Source of the DNA: Phycisphaeraceae bacterium
GTDB taxonomy: Bacteria; Planctomycetota; Phycisphaerae; Phycisphaerales; UBA1924
NCBI GenBank assembly: GCA_019636655.1
Contig: JAHBXB010000002.1
Location: forward strand, 942,537 to 1,006,536
DNA: 64,000 nt
Direction of reading: 5' to 3'
Shown: positions 57,431 through 64,000 of the stretch, piece by piece
How positions within the stretch are numbered: the first letter of the stretch is position 1
How the letters are laid out: each line of letters starts with the position of its first letter
Notes under the pieces: model-generated
What the model was told of the DNA's origin: nothing
The model's input: the letters and a program-made list of their open reading frames with translations, nothing else
Databases searched by the model: none
Program-made: the position numbers and the translations under genes

Positions 57431-59044
57431 CTACGGTTCCGCGGTGTCGGGCGTTTCGGGGGTCTCGTGGGTAGCCGGCGGCTGCCCCGTCGTGGTGGTC
57501 GTTGTCGTCGACCCAGCGGACCATGCGTTGGGAATACCCATGCCCATGAACTGGCTTTCCAGCTTGACCCCGCTGATGACGAGCTCGCCGTTGTAGATGC
57601 GGGTCAGGTCGATGGTGCTCCTGGCGCCGGCGATATCCGGTCGGAAGACCAGTTCGATCGTCGTCGCGTTGAGACCGGTGATCGGGGCGCTCAGGTATCG
57701 AACACCACCTGATTCAACGGACCCGGGCTCCGCGGAGGATTCCACGCTGGTGTTGAGCACGCCAAGCTCAAACTCGGCCGAGCCCTCCGATTCACGAGCA
57801 AAGACGCGAAACGAGAAGTCCAGCGAGGGCTTTGCGAGCTCGAACTGCAGCGCAATCGTGCGCCGGTTGCGATTGTCATCCGGACCCGGGAACATGGCAT
57901 TCTCATAGAACGTTGCTTGGCTCGGCCTCAATCGGTCCAGCAACTCTCGCCGGGATTGGTCCGTCGGTTCCACCAGTTCGATCGCGGCCACCTCCTCGGG
58001 CAGAATCTGTACGGTTGTTGAGAGTCGAGCCACGCGTCGCGCGGAGGGATCAACGGCGCCAGGGTCCTTCCAGGACTGAGCGCGGCTGATTAAGGGCTCA
58101 GCGGTTGACCAGAGTTCGACATCAACCGTGTGCATCCCTGGAGAGAGCTCCCGTGGGAGTCGGTACGACCACGCGGAACTAAAGCTGGACGATCCGCCGC
58201 TCTTGGAGCCGAGAAGGTACACGTAGGCGGCTCGTTTGTCGCCACGCGGCTCGTCGGCAGACGAGGCCTGGGCGAGGGAAGTCTGTCGTCGCATTCGCCA
58301 GCCCGCGGGATCTCCAAGCTCGGCATCGCCGACCCGGACCATGGCTAGGGCCACGCCGCACATCAACTTCGATGTCGCCGCCGTCCGCGATTCCTTGATG
58401 TCGACCATGAGCGAGAGGGGATCTCCGAGCCGGATGCGTGGCCTCGCCTTGAGATTGAACACACCCGCACCGTTCCAGTAGCGAGAGCGCTGTTCGCTGC
58501 TCAAGGAACCGCCCGACTCGGCGAACTCGATCACATTCCCCCAGACTTCGGTCCAGGGCATGGTGGCGTCGGACTGGATATCCAGGGCGGTCTCGACGAT
58601 CGCCCGAATCTGATCGCTGCTGAGCGAGCCGGTGAGGACGCGACTCTCCACTTCGTCCGCGATGGCCTGGTGAACCGGTCCGCGCGAGTGCCTTGCCTGC
58701 CACAGGAGCAGCCCGGTGGGGAGGTACTTGTTAATATCTGTTCCGGTCGTCGATGCATAGACCAGCATCGACAGCGGGGCCAACGGCACGAGCACAAGGA
58801 CCCCGCCGATGACGAGCAAGGGGACCAGCCGCTTGCGAGCCCCGATTCGAATAAAGCCCTCTCGTTTGAGGCCGGCCCCGCATTCGGGGCAGGTGATGGC
58901 TGGCGGGTAAATGCCCTGGAGATCAAACGCGCACTGGCGGCAGATCGGGTGATCGTTGATCCGATAGCCCCGGCGCCCGAAGACAATGCACAGGATGCCA
59001 ACGAAGAACGATCCCAGGAGTGCAAAGAACAGGTTGGGGGTCAT
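57431..59044 (-). CDS. Large membrane protein with N-terminal zinc ribbon
   Basis: 537 residues: a first helix near 4-22 (LFFALLGSFFVGILCIVFG), a zinc ribbon (CRQCAFDLQG ... CPECGAG near 35-57), a second helix near 72-93 (LVPLLVIGGVLVLVPLAPLS) and then a large exported region. The polarity is inverted compared with the other zinc-ribbon proteins here, where the ribbon is C-terminal. The end is a Thr run of eight followed by a Pro/Thr-rich tail. It lies between moeA and moaD but has no obvious link with molybdenum. ATG 59044 was chosen for the helix start. TACACT and TATACC lie upstream at about 59069-59074 and 59055-59060. Confidence 0.75.
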   Translation of the reverse strand: MTPNLFFALLGSFFVGILCIVFGRRGYRINDHPICRQCAFDLQGIYPPAITCPECGAGLKREGFIRIGARKRLVPLLVIGGVLVLVPLAPLSMLVYASTTGTDINKYLPTGLLLWQARHSRGPVHQAIADEVESRVLTGSLSSDQIRAIVETALDIQSDATMPWTEVWGNVIEFAESGGSLSSEQRSRYWNGAGVFNLKARPRIRLGDPLSLMVDIKESRTAATSKLMCGVALAMVRVGDAELGDPAGWRMRRQTSLAQASSADEPRGDKRAAYVYLLGSKSGGSSSFSSAWSYRLPRELSPGMHTVDVELWSTAEPLISRAQSWKDPGAVDPSARRVARLSTTVQILPEEVAAIELVEPTDQSRRELLDRLRPSQATFYENAMFPGPDDNRNRRTIALQFELAKPSLDFSFRVFARESEGSAEFELGVLNTSVESSAEPGSVESGGVRYLSAPITGLNATTIELVFRPDIAGARSTIDLTRIYNGELVISGVKLESQFMGMGIPNAWSAGSTTTTTTTGQPPATHETPETPDTAEP

Positions 59045-59129
59045 CAAAGGCTCCGTGGGTATAGCACCCAGTGTACTTGCGACCAATGTTCACGGAGTGT
59101 TCCGTAGACCCGGAGTCCAATGAAACGCG

Positions 59130-59135
59130 TACCCT
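59130..59135 (+). promoter_or_regulatory. -10-like TACCCT in front of moaD
   Basis: TACCCT ends 6 bases before ATG 59142, setting the start of the moaD-moaE message. Confidence 0.45.
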
Positions 59136-59141
59136 TGCTTC

Positions 59142-59387
59142 ATGATGCGAATCAGGGTCCTGCTCTTTGGTCCCGAGGCTGCCGCGGCGGGGTGCGATGG
59201 GGTTGATGTTGAAGTGGAGGATGCGACGTGCGCCGGAGTGCTCATCGCGCTCGCCGAGCAGCACCCGGCCCTTCGAAGCGCCGCCGCGAGCGCCCGGCTC
59301 GCGGTCAACCGGGAGCTCTCGCCGGCTCAGCGGGAAATCCGGGCTGGGGATGAACTCGCCCTGATCGGCCTGGTGTCCGGCGGATGA
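59142..59387 (+). CDS. moaD: Molybdopterin synthase small subunit MoaD
   Basis: The ubiquitin-like sulfur carrier of molybdopterin synthase. It is 81 residues with MRIRVLLFGPEAAAAG at the start and the C-terminal GLVSGG, whose Gly-Gly end becomes a thiocarboxylate after activation by a MoeB-type enzyme (not in the window). A second ATG follows the first directly. It overlaps moaE by 4 bases, the usual partner order. A leaderless start fits the TACCCT hexamer in front. Confidence 0.92.
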   Translation: MMRIRVLLFGPEAAAAGCDGVDVEVEDATCAGVLIALAEQHPALRSAAASARLAVNRELSPAQREIRAGDELALIGLVSGG

Positions 59388-59788
59388 GCGTGCACGTGGA
59401 CATCCTGACCGGTCCTCTGCCCGAGGCGCCGCCGCGGCGGGACCTGGGCTTGGGCGAAGGCTTCGAGGTGGGGGCCGTCGTTGTCTTTGAAGGGGTCGTG
59501 AGAGAGACGGAGGATCGAAGGCCCCTCGTCGCGCTGGAGTACCAGGCGTACGAACCCATGGCACAGGAGTCGATCCGGAAGATTGCCGGCGACCTGATCG
59601 CCCGGTTCGGGTTGATCGCCGTGCGGGTCGAGCACAGCCGCGGAGCCGTGCCGGTCGGGGCCATCTCGTTCCGGCTGACGGTCGTTGCCGTCCACCGCAA
59701 GGAGGCGCTGGCCGCCGCGGATGAGTTCATCGACGTTCTGAAGCGGGATGTCCCGATCTGGAAGAAGGCGGTGTATCGGGACCCATGA
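59384..59788 (+). CDS. moaE: Molybdopterin synthase catalytic subunit MoaE
   Basis: Transfers sulfur from MoaD to precursor Z. The 134-residue protein has AVVVFEGVVRET near 30-41, VEHSRGAVPVGAISFRLTVVAVHR near 84-107 and the C-terminal motif VPIWKKAVYRDP near 122-134, in which the Lys residues contact the MoaD C-terminus and the substrate. It starts within the last codons of moaD, so both are translated together. It ends 13 bases before the convergent modC gene. Confidence 0.93.
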   Translation: MSVHVDILTGPLPEAPPRRDLGLGEGFEVGAVVVFEGVVRETEDRRPLVALEYQAYEPMAQESIRKIAGDLIARFGLIAVRVEHSRGAVPVGAISFRLTVVAVHRKEALAAADEFIDVLKRDVPIWKKAVYRDP

Positions 59789-59801
59789 GCGGTGCGGCCC
59801 G

Positions 59802-60905
59802 TTATCGCGGGATGACATGAACGCTCGGGGCCTTGACCAGCACAGCCGCGCGCGAGCCAGGCGCCAGCCCGAGATCGGCCACCGAAGCGAGAGTGATGAT
59901 GGCGGCGAGGGCAAACCCGCAGTCCACGCGGACGATGGCGAGCGGCCCTGCCGGCTCGATGGACCGAACGGTCGCGGGGAGTCGATTGCGCGCGCTGTCG
60001 TGGCCAAGTTCGGATGAGTCGGTCAGGATGACATCCGCCGCGCGGATCCGGACTAACGCCGCGCCCGAGTACAGCGTCGGGGCCAGCGCCGAGAGCGTGG
60101 TTCGGCCGACGGCGACGTCCGCGAGGCCGTCTCGCACCCGCTCGACGCGTGCCTCGAGGACGGTCTCGAGCCCCAGCGGCTCGGGGAAGGCCGCGTCCTG
60201 AAGCCGGGAGAAGGCCTCGGCAATCGGGCCGGAATCCACGACGCCGGCGCCGTCCGGGGCGAGCGCCACGGCGTAGTCGGCGAGGGCGAGGGCCTCGAGA
60301 CGATCGTGGGTTACGACCAGCGCCGGGGTACGGGAGAGCAGGATAATGCCTCGGAGGTCGCGCCGGAGTTGGTCTCGCGCTGCCGCATCGAGCGATGACA
60401 GCGGTTCATCGAGCAGCAGCAGCCGCGGCTTCGCGGCGAGAGCGCGGGCGAGGGCCACCCGTTGTCGCTGCCCCCCGGAGAGTTCACTTGGCCGCCGCCG
60501 CTCCAGGCCGGAGAGCGTGAGGGCATCGAGCAGCAGATCCGTCCGCTTCCGCCGCTCCGGGCGGGGGAGATCGCGGATCGGATACTGGATGTTGCGCCGC
60601 ACACTCAGGTGGGGGAAGAGCGATGGCTCCTGCGGCACGTACCCCAGGTCGCGCTGCTGCGGCGGCAGCGAAAGCCCCGCGCGGGAATCGAACCATGTCT
60701 GTGCGCCGCAGCGGATCGTTCCGTCGGCCGCCGTGTCCAGGCCGGCCAGACATCGGAGGATGGTGGTCTTGCCCGAGCCCGACGGTCCGAGCAGCGCCGT
60801 GATGGGCGACTGCCGAAGGGGGATGGCCACCGCGGCGCGCACGGTGGGCCCGGCGGGGTACGCCCGATGAATGTCGATCAGCAGCCCATGGCCGTCATCG
60901 ACCAT
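59802..60905 (-). CDS. modC: Molybdate ABC transporter ATP-binding protein
   Basis: The ATPase of molybdate import. The 367-residue protein has Walker A LGPSGSGKTT near 39-48, the ABC signature LSGGQRQRVALARAL near 138-152, Walker B LLLLDEPLSSLD near 159-170 and the H-loop VTHDRLEAL near 193-201. A C-terminal region of about 110 residues with TVRSIEPAGPLAIVRVDCGF near 320 fits the TOBE/Mop molybdate-binding domain. Its start, ATG 60905, overlaps the end of modB by 28 bases, and no better start is seen; it is the last gene of the moaA-modA-modB-modC run. Confidence 0.9.
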   Translation of the reverse strand: MVDDGHGLLIDIHRAYPAGPTVRAAVAIPLRQSPITALLGPSGSGKTTILRCLAGLDTAADGTIRCGAQTWFDSRAGLSLPPQQRDLGYVPQEPSLFPHLSVRRNIQYPIRDLPRPERRKRTDLLLDALTLSGLERRRPSELSGGQRQRVALARALAAKPRLLLLDEPLSSLDAAARDQLRRDLRGIILLSRTPALVVTHDRLEALALADYAVALAPDGAGVVDSGPIAEAFSRLQDAAFPEPLGLETVLEARVERVRDGLADVAVGRTTLSALAPTLYSGAALVRIRAADVILTDSSELGHDSARNRLPATVRSIEPAGPLAIVRVDCGFALAAIITLASVADLGLAPGSRAAVLVKAPSVHVIPR

Positions 60906-61558
60906 GTCCGCCTCCGCATGAGCGAGTAGGTCAGCACGAGCGCCGCGAACGCGAGGGCGAGCAGAACGATTGATGTACGCGCCGCGGCGCCGTAGTGCAT
61001 GGCCTGCACATCGTCGTAGATCGATATGGAGGCCACACGCGTCCGACCGGGAATGTTCCCGCCGATCATCAGGACCACGCCGAACTCGCCCACCGTATGG
61101 GCAAACGACAGGATCGACCCCGCCAGGAGCCCCGGAGCGGACAACGGCAGCACCAGGCGGAAGAACGTCGCGCGGCGAGAGACCCCGAGGGACCATGACG
61201 TCTCGATCAGCCGCCGGTCAACGCCTGCGAACGCCGCGGCCACGGGCTGCACCATGAACGGGAGGCTGTACAGGACCGACGCGATCACCAATCCGGGGAA
61301 CGTGAAGACCAGCCGAAACCCCGCCAGGGACTCGACGGCGCGGCCCGCGGGGTTCGACGGACCGAGCGCCACCAGCAGGTAGAAGCCAAGGACGGTCGGA
61401 GGAAGTACGATCGGCAGCGCCACGACGGCCTCGACAAGCACCTTCCATTTCCGCGGCGAGAACGCGAGCCACGCGGCGATCGGCACACCGATCAGCAGCA
61501 GCAGCGCGGTTGTCGCGGCGGCGAGTCGCAGGCTCAACAGGATGGCGTCCCAATCCAT
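60878..61558 (-). CDS. modB: Molybdate ABC transporter permease
   Basis: The membrane channel subunit. 226 residues with about five membrane helices and the ABC-permease EAA-like loop IETSWSLGVSRRATFFRLV near 138-156. It follows modA after 9 bases and overlaps modC by 28 bases. WDAILLSLRLAAATTALLL opens the first helix; KVLVEAVVALPIVLPPTVLG is the typical ModB/CysT-type segment. The assignment to molybdate rests on the operon. Confidence 0.9.
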   Translation of the reverse strand: MDWDAILLSLRLAAATTALLLLIGVPIAAWLAFSPRKWKVLVEAVVALPIVLPPTVLGFYLLVALGPSNPAGRAVESLAGFRLVFTFPGLVIASVLYSLPFMVQPVAAAFAGVDRRLIETSWSLGVSRRATFFRLVLPLSAPGLLAGSILSFAHTVGEFGVVLMIGGNIPGRTRVASISIYDDVQAMHYGAAARTSIVLLALAFAALVLTYSLMRRRTWSMTAMGC

Positions 61559-61567
61559 CGCCGCAGT

Positions 61568-62362
61568 TTACGGGGTTGCGGAGACAGGGGTGAGGCCGTG
61601 GCGAGCGAGCGTCTCGCCGCCGCGGGGCGACAAGATCAGGCCTGCGAACTCGCGAGCGGCAGGGCCCTGCGGCGACGACTTCAGCACGACCACGCCGTGT
61701 TCGATTGGCTCGTACGCGGTCGCCGGGATCGCAATCCATCGGCCCGAACCGGACAGCGGGGGCATGGATACGAGGCTCCGTGGCAGGATGGCGGCCTCCG
61801 CCGCGCCGGCGTGTGCAAACTGGGCCGCCTGCTCGACGTTCTCTCCATAGGCAAGTTTCGTCGCGACCAACTCGTAGAGGCCAAGCGACCGGAGTGCCGA
61901 GGTTGCGGCCTGCCCGTAGGGCGCGTGGTCCGGGTTGGCGATGGCGATCTGCCTCACCGCGCCGGAGCGAAGCACATCCAGGGCGAGCCCGTCCGCGCTC
62001 GCGGCAGCGGTGGCCGGCAGCCAGAGTACGAGCTCCCCGCGGGCGTAGGGTCGGGGAGGATCGAGCGTGAGCCCGGCGGCCGCGAGCGCTGCCGGGTAGT
62101 TCATATCCGCGGAGAGGAAGACATCAAACGGAGCGCCGTTGCGCATCTGTGCCACGAGCGTGCCAGAGGCCCCGGGAGTGACCGTGACCCTTACCCCCGG
62201 GTGATCGGACTCGAACTCGCGGGCGAGAGCCTCGGCCACCGCCCGGACCGATGACGCCGCGGCGACCCGCAGAACGCGGTCGTCTTCGTGGCTTGGTGCC
62301 TTCGAACAGCCGGCGGCCAGCAGGGCCAGCACAATGAGAACAAGCGCGCCAAAGCGGGACAT
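61568..62362 (-). CDS. modA: Molybdate-binding lipoprotein of the ABC transporter
   Basis: The periplasmic receptor of ModABC. It is 264 residues with a lipoprotein signal ending in LLAAGC (Cys19), then LRVAAASSVRAVAEALAREF near 31-50, VTPGASGTLVAQMRNGAPFD near 61-80 and VFLSADMNYPAALAAAG near 81-97, which line the oxyanion pocket. Tungstate could also be bound. It starts 3 bases after the stop of moaA and is followed closely by modB. Confidence 0.92.
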   Translation of the reverse strand: MSRFGALVLIVLALLAAGCSKAPSHEDDRVLRVAAASSVRAVAEALAREFESDHPGVRVTVTPGASGTLVAQMRNGAPFDVFLSADMNYPAALAAAGLTLDPPRPYARGELVLWLPATAAASADGLALDVLRSGAVRQIAIANPDHAPYGQAATSALRSLGLYELVATKLAYGENVEQAAQFAHAGAAEAAILPRSLVSMPPLSGSGRWIAIPATAYEPIEHGVVVLKSSPQGPAAREFAGLILSPRGGETLARHGLTPVSATP

Positions 62363-62365
62363 GAA

Positions 62366-63442
62366 TCAACCCCCGATCGCCGACATCGGCCGGTCGGGCT
62401 GGGTGAAGGCCGGCGTGTTGATGCCGTGCCCGGCCTGCTTGGTCCATATCGCATCGACCAGGAACCCGGCGATGGCTTCGTCATCGCGTCCCCCCCTTAG
62501 GAGCGGCCGCACGTCGAACTCATCCAGGCTGAACAGGCACGGGCGAACCTTGCCATCGGCGGTGATGCGGAGCCGGCTGCACGCCCCGCAGAACGGCCGC
62601 GAGACCGGCGCAATCACCCCGATGCGTGATCCCTCGCCCGGAGGCAGGTCGGCGAACTGGTAGGAGAGCGAGGTGCTGTCCGCCGCGTCCCGGCCGGCCG
62701 GGACAATCGGGTACACGGCGCCGATCCGGTCGACGATCTCGCTCGCGGGCACCAACAGCGATGGGTTCCAGTGCCGGCCGGAATCCAGCGGCATGTACTC
62801 GATGTACCGCATCTCTACGCCCAGATCCCGTGCCAGCGACGCGAGCGGAACAACCTCGTCCTCGTTGAAACCGCGGACAATGACCGCGTTGAGCTTGAGA
62901 CGGGCAAACCCGGCACGCTGGGCGGCCCGAATCCCGTCGACCACCGCCGCGGGCGATGATCGGGAACGGGTGATCGCCGCGAACCGGCCGGGCTGGATCG
63001 AATCGATCGACACGGTCAGGCGGGTAAGCCCGGCGTCGCGCCAGGCCCGGAGGCGGTCCAGCTCGAGGCGCGATCCGTTGGTGGTCATGGCGAGATCGTG
63101 AACGCCGGTCGAGGCGATCCCCGCGATGATCCCGTCGAGGCCCGGGTGGATCGTGGGCTCGCCCCCGGTCAGGCGGATCTTCCGGATGCCAAGCCCCACC
63201 GCGATTCCGGCGAGACGGACCATTTCCTGGTCACTCAGCAGGTCCTCCCGCGGCAGGAAGGCGACGTCCGGGTCCATGCAGTAGGTGCAGCGGAAGTTGC
63301 ACCGGTCTGTGATGGACAGCCGCAGATCGCGGATCTCGCGGCCGTGGGAGTCGATGAGCCGGCGCTGCCCGTGGGGGGCCGGTGGCAGGTCCGCCCCGCC
63401 CGAAGCGGACGAAGGCCGCAGTATGGTTAGCCGCAGTGTCAT
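62366..63442 (-). CDS. moaA: GTP 3',8-cyclase MoaA
   Basis: The radical-SAM enzyme that starts molybdopterin synthesis from GTP. The 358-residue protein has the radical-SAM cluster motif CNFRCTYC (Cys48, Cys52, Cys55), the LTGGEPTIHPGL segment near 93-104, the second cluster motif FCGACSRLRITADGKVRPC near 288-306 and a C-terminal Gly-Gly as in active MoaA. The N-terminus (MTLRLTILRPSSASGGADL) is a linker of 30-40 residues before the conserved start. The ATG is 11 bases behind TACCCT at 63454-63459, a very short leader. modA, modB and modC follow. Confidence 0.93.
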   Translation of the reverse strand: MTLRLTILRPSSASGGADLPPAPHGQRRLIDSHGREIRDLRLSITDRCNFRCTYCMDPDVAFLPREDLLSDQEMVRLAGIAVGLGIRKIRLTGGEPTIHPGLDGIIAGIASTGVHDLAMTTNGSRLELDRLRAWRDAGLTRLTVSIDSIQPGRFAAITRSRSSPAAVVDGIRAAQRAGFARLKLNAVIVRGFNEDEVVPLASLARDLGVEMRYIEYMPLDSGRHWNPSLLVPASEIVDRIGAVYPIVPAGRDAADSTSLSYQFADLPPGEGSRIGVIAPVSRPFCGACSRLRITADGKVRPCLFSLDEFDVRPLLRGGRDDEAIAGFLVDAIWTKQAGHGINTPAFTQPDRPMSAIGG

Positions 63443-63453
63443 CGCTCGTGCGT

Positions 63454-63459
63454 AGGGTA
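63454..63459 (-). promoter_or_regulatory. -10-like TACCCT in front of moaA
   Basis: On the minus strand TACCCT ends 11 bases before ATG 63442, giving a leader of only a few bases for the moaA-modABC message. Confidence 0.35.
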
Positions 63460-63519
63460 GGTGGGGCCCGGGTGCTGCCCCGCGGCGTGGACATACCGAG
63501 GGGCAGCCGAAACCGCGGG

Positions 63520-63525
63520 TACGCT
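63520..63525 (+). promoter_or_regulatory. -10-like TACGCT in front of the molybdoenzyme gene
   Basis: TACGCT ends 7 bases before ATG 63533 and supports that start over the three following ATGs. Confidence 0.4.
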
Positions 63526-63532
63526 TGGTTGG

Positions 63533-64000
63533 ATGCGGAGCCGGATGATGAAGCAGATGACGGCTGGAGGGGGTTGGCCGGCGATCTGGTACACGCTGAA
63601 GAAGGCACGCGCAGCCGGCGGAGTCGTTCGCATGGTTCGTGCGCTGTCGTCGCGCAACGCATGCAAGACGTGCGCGCTCGGGATGGGCGGGCAGCAGGGG
63701 GGGATGCGGAACGAGGCCGGACGGTTCCCCGAGGTCTGCAAGAAGTCGGTGCAGGCGATGGCCGCGGACATGCAGGGGCGGATCCGGGCCGGATTCTTCG
63801 ACGAGTTCTCGTTCGACAAGCTGGAGCGGATGTCGCCGCGGGAGCTCGAGGCCGCGGGCCGGCTGACCGAGCCGCTGGTGGCCGGCCCGGGGGATGAGTC
63901 GTACCGGCCGGTCTCGTGGGACGAAGCCTTGCGGCTGGTCACGCAACGCATGGGCGCCGCCCCACGGGATGAGACCTTCTTCTACTTCAGCGGTCGGTCG
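63533..64000 (+). CDS. FdhF/YdeP-family molybdopterin oxidoreductase, N-terminal part
   Basis: 156 codons are visible and the gene runs out of the window. It shows GGGWPAIWYTLKKARAAGG near 12-30, then NACKTCALGMGGQQGGMRNE near 42-61 and FPEVCKKSVQAMAADMQG near 65-82, the opening of the FdhF/YdeP-type alpha subunits of the DMSO reductase superfamily. Cys44 and Cys47 with the later Cys69 occupy the place where formate dehydrogenases bind an Fe-S cluster. The substrate is unknown: some members are called formate dehydrogenases, others are linked to acid resistance. The location right after the molybdenum genes suggests it is the main user of the cofactor. It is divergent from moaA. Confidence 0.85.
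   Translation, partial: MRSRMMKQMTAGGGWPAIWYTLKKARAAGGVVRMVRALSSRNACKTCALGMGGQQGGMRNEAGRFPEVCKKSVQAMAADMQGRIRAGFFDEFSFDKLERMSPRELEAAGRLTEPLVAGPGDESYRPVSWDEALRLVTQRMGAAPRDETFFYFSGRS

Noticed and set aside
60680-60700. Sequence on the minus strand resembling a tRNA T-arm (GGTTCGATTCCC)
   Set aside because: It lies inside modC and encodes TWFDSRAG in the correct frame; no acceptor or anticodon arm can be drawn around it.
1-64000. CRISPR arrays, rRNA, tRNA and insertion sequences
   Set aside because: I searched by eye for regularly spaced repeats, rRNA-like stretches, tRNA cloverleaf ends and transposase motifs (DDE, HUH) and found none.

Overview
The window is one GC-rich bacterial chromosome segment with about 61 genes, tightly packed on both strands, and no rRNA, tRNA, CRISPR, phage or insertion sequence that I could find. 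The gene content points to a planctomycete, most likely class Phycisphaerae. The reasons are: many small membrane proteins carrying a C-x2-C-G-Y ... C-P-E-C-G zinc ribbon; large secreted proteins ending in a dockerin-like Asp-rich repeat pair and a final Cys; a bamA-ompH-lpxD outer-membrane module; and a scattered, non-operonic arrangement of housekeeping genes (dnaA far from dnaN, gatA apart from gatC, pyrE apart from pyrB). This assignment is an inference from family habits, not a phylogeny.

Layout. 1-10.5 kb: ubiX, a lipoprotein, pyrR-pyrB, gmk, gatA, gatC, a Lys-rich SnoaL-like protein and a large secreted protein. 10.5-18 kb: a TVP38-type membrane protein, a metallo-beta-lactamase-fold hydrolase, dnaA with a 413-base non-coding stretch behind it, and a tatC-tadA-mutM block. 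18-24.6 kb: an ECF sigma / membrane anti-sigma / PDZ-protein set, a MoxR ATPase, and a P1B-4 metal-exporting ATPase followed by an Rrf2 regulator, with a perfect inverted repeat in front. 24.6-30.8 kb: lysS, pyrE and three related secreted proteins. 30.8-37.3 kb: two tandem dockerin-ended secreted proteins of about 860-880 residues and another secreted protein. 37.6-46.6 kb: a FlgM-like protein, an M28 peptidase, argB, a low-GC orphan, a second SnoaL-like protein, and lpxD/ompH/bamA. 46.6-54.2 kb: dnaN, transketolase, a GT2 glycosyltransferase with a polytopic membrane protein, and a third dockerin-ended protein. 54.4-64 kb: a molybdenum block with mobA, moaB/mog, moaC, moeA, moaD, moaE, modC, modB, modA and moaA, ending in the start of a FdhF/YdeP-type molybdopterin oxidoreductase that is presumably the consumer of the cofactor.

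The most striking window-wide signal is a TANNNT hexamer placed 5-8 bases in front of the start codon of about 18 genes (TACACT is the commonest form). This is what a -10 promoter element looks like when transcription begins at or next to the start codon, so a large share of these genes probably make leaderless mRNAs, while the rest (mostly secreted and membrane proteins) have Shine-Dalgarno sites. I used this motif to choose several starts. The best candidate regulatory system is the P1B-4 ATPase/Rrf2 pair with its operator-like palindrome.
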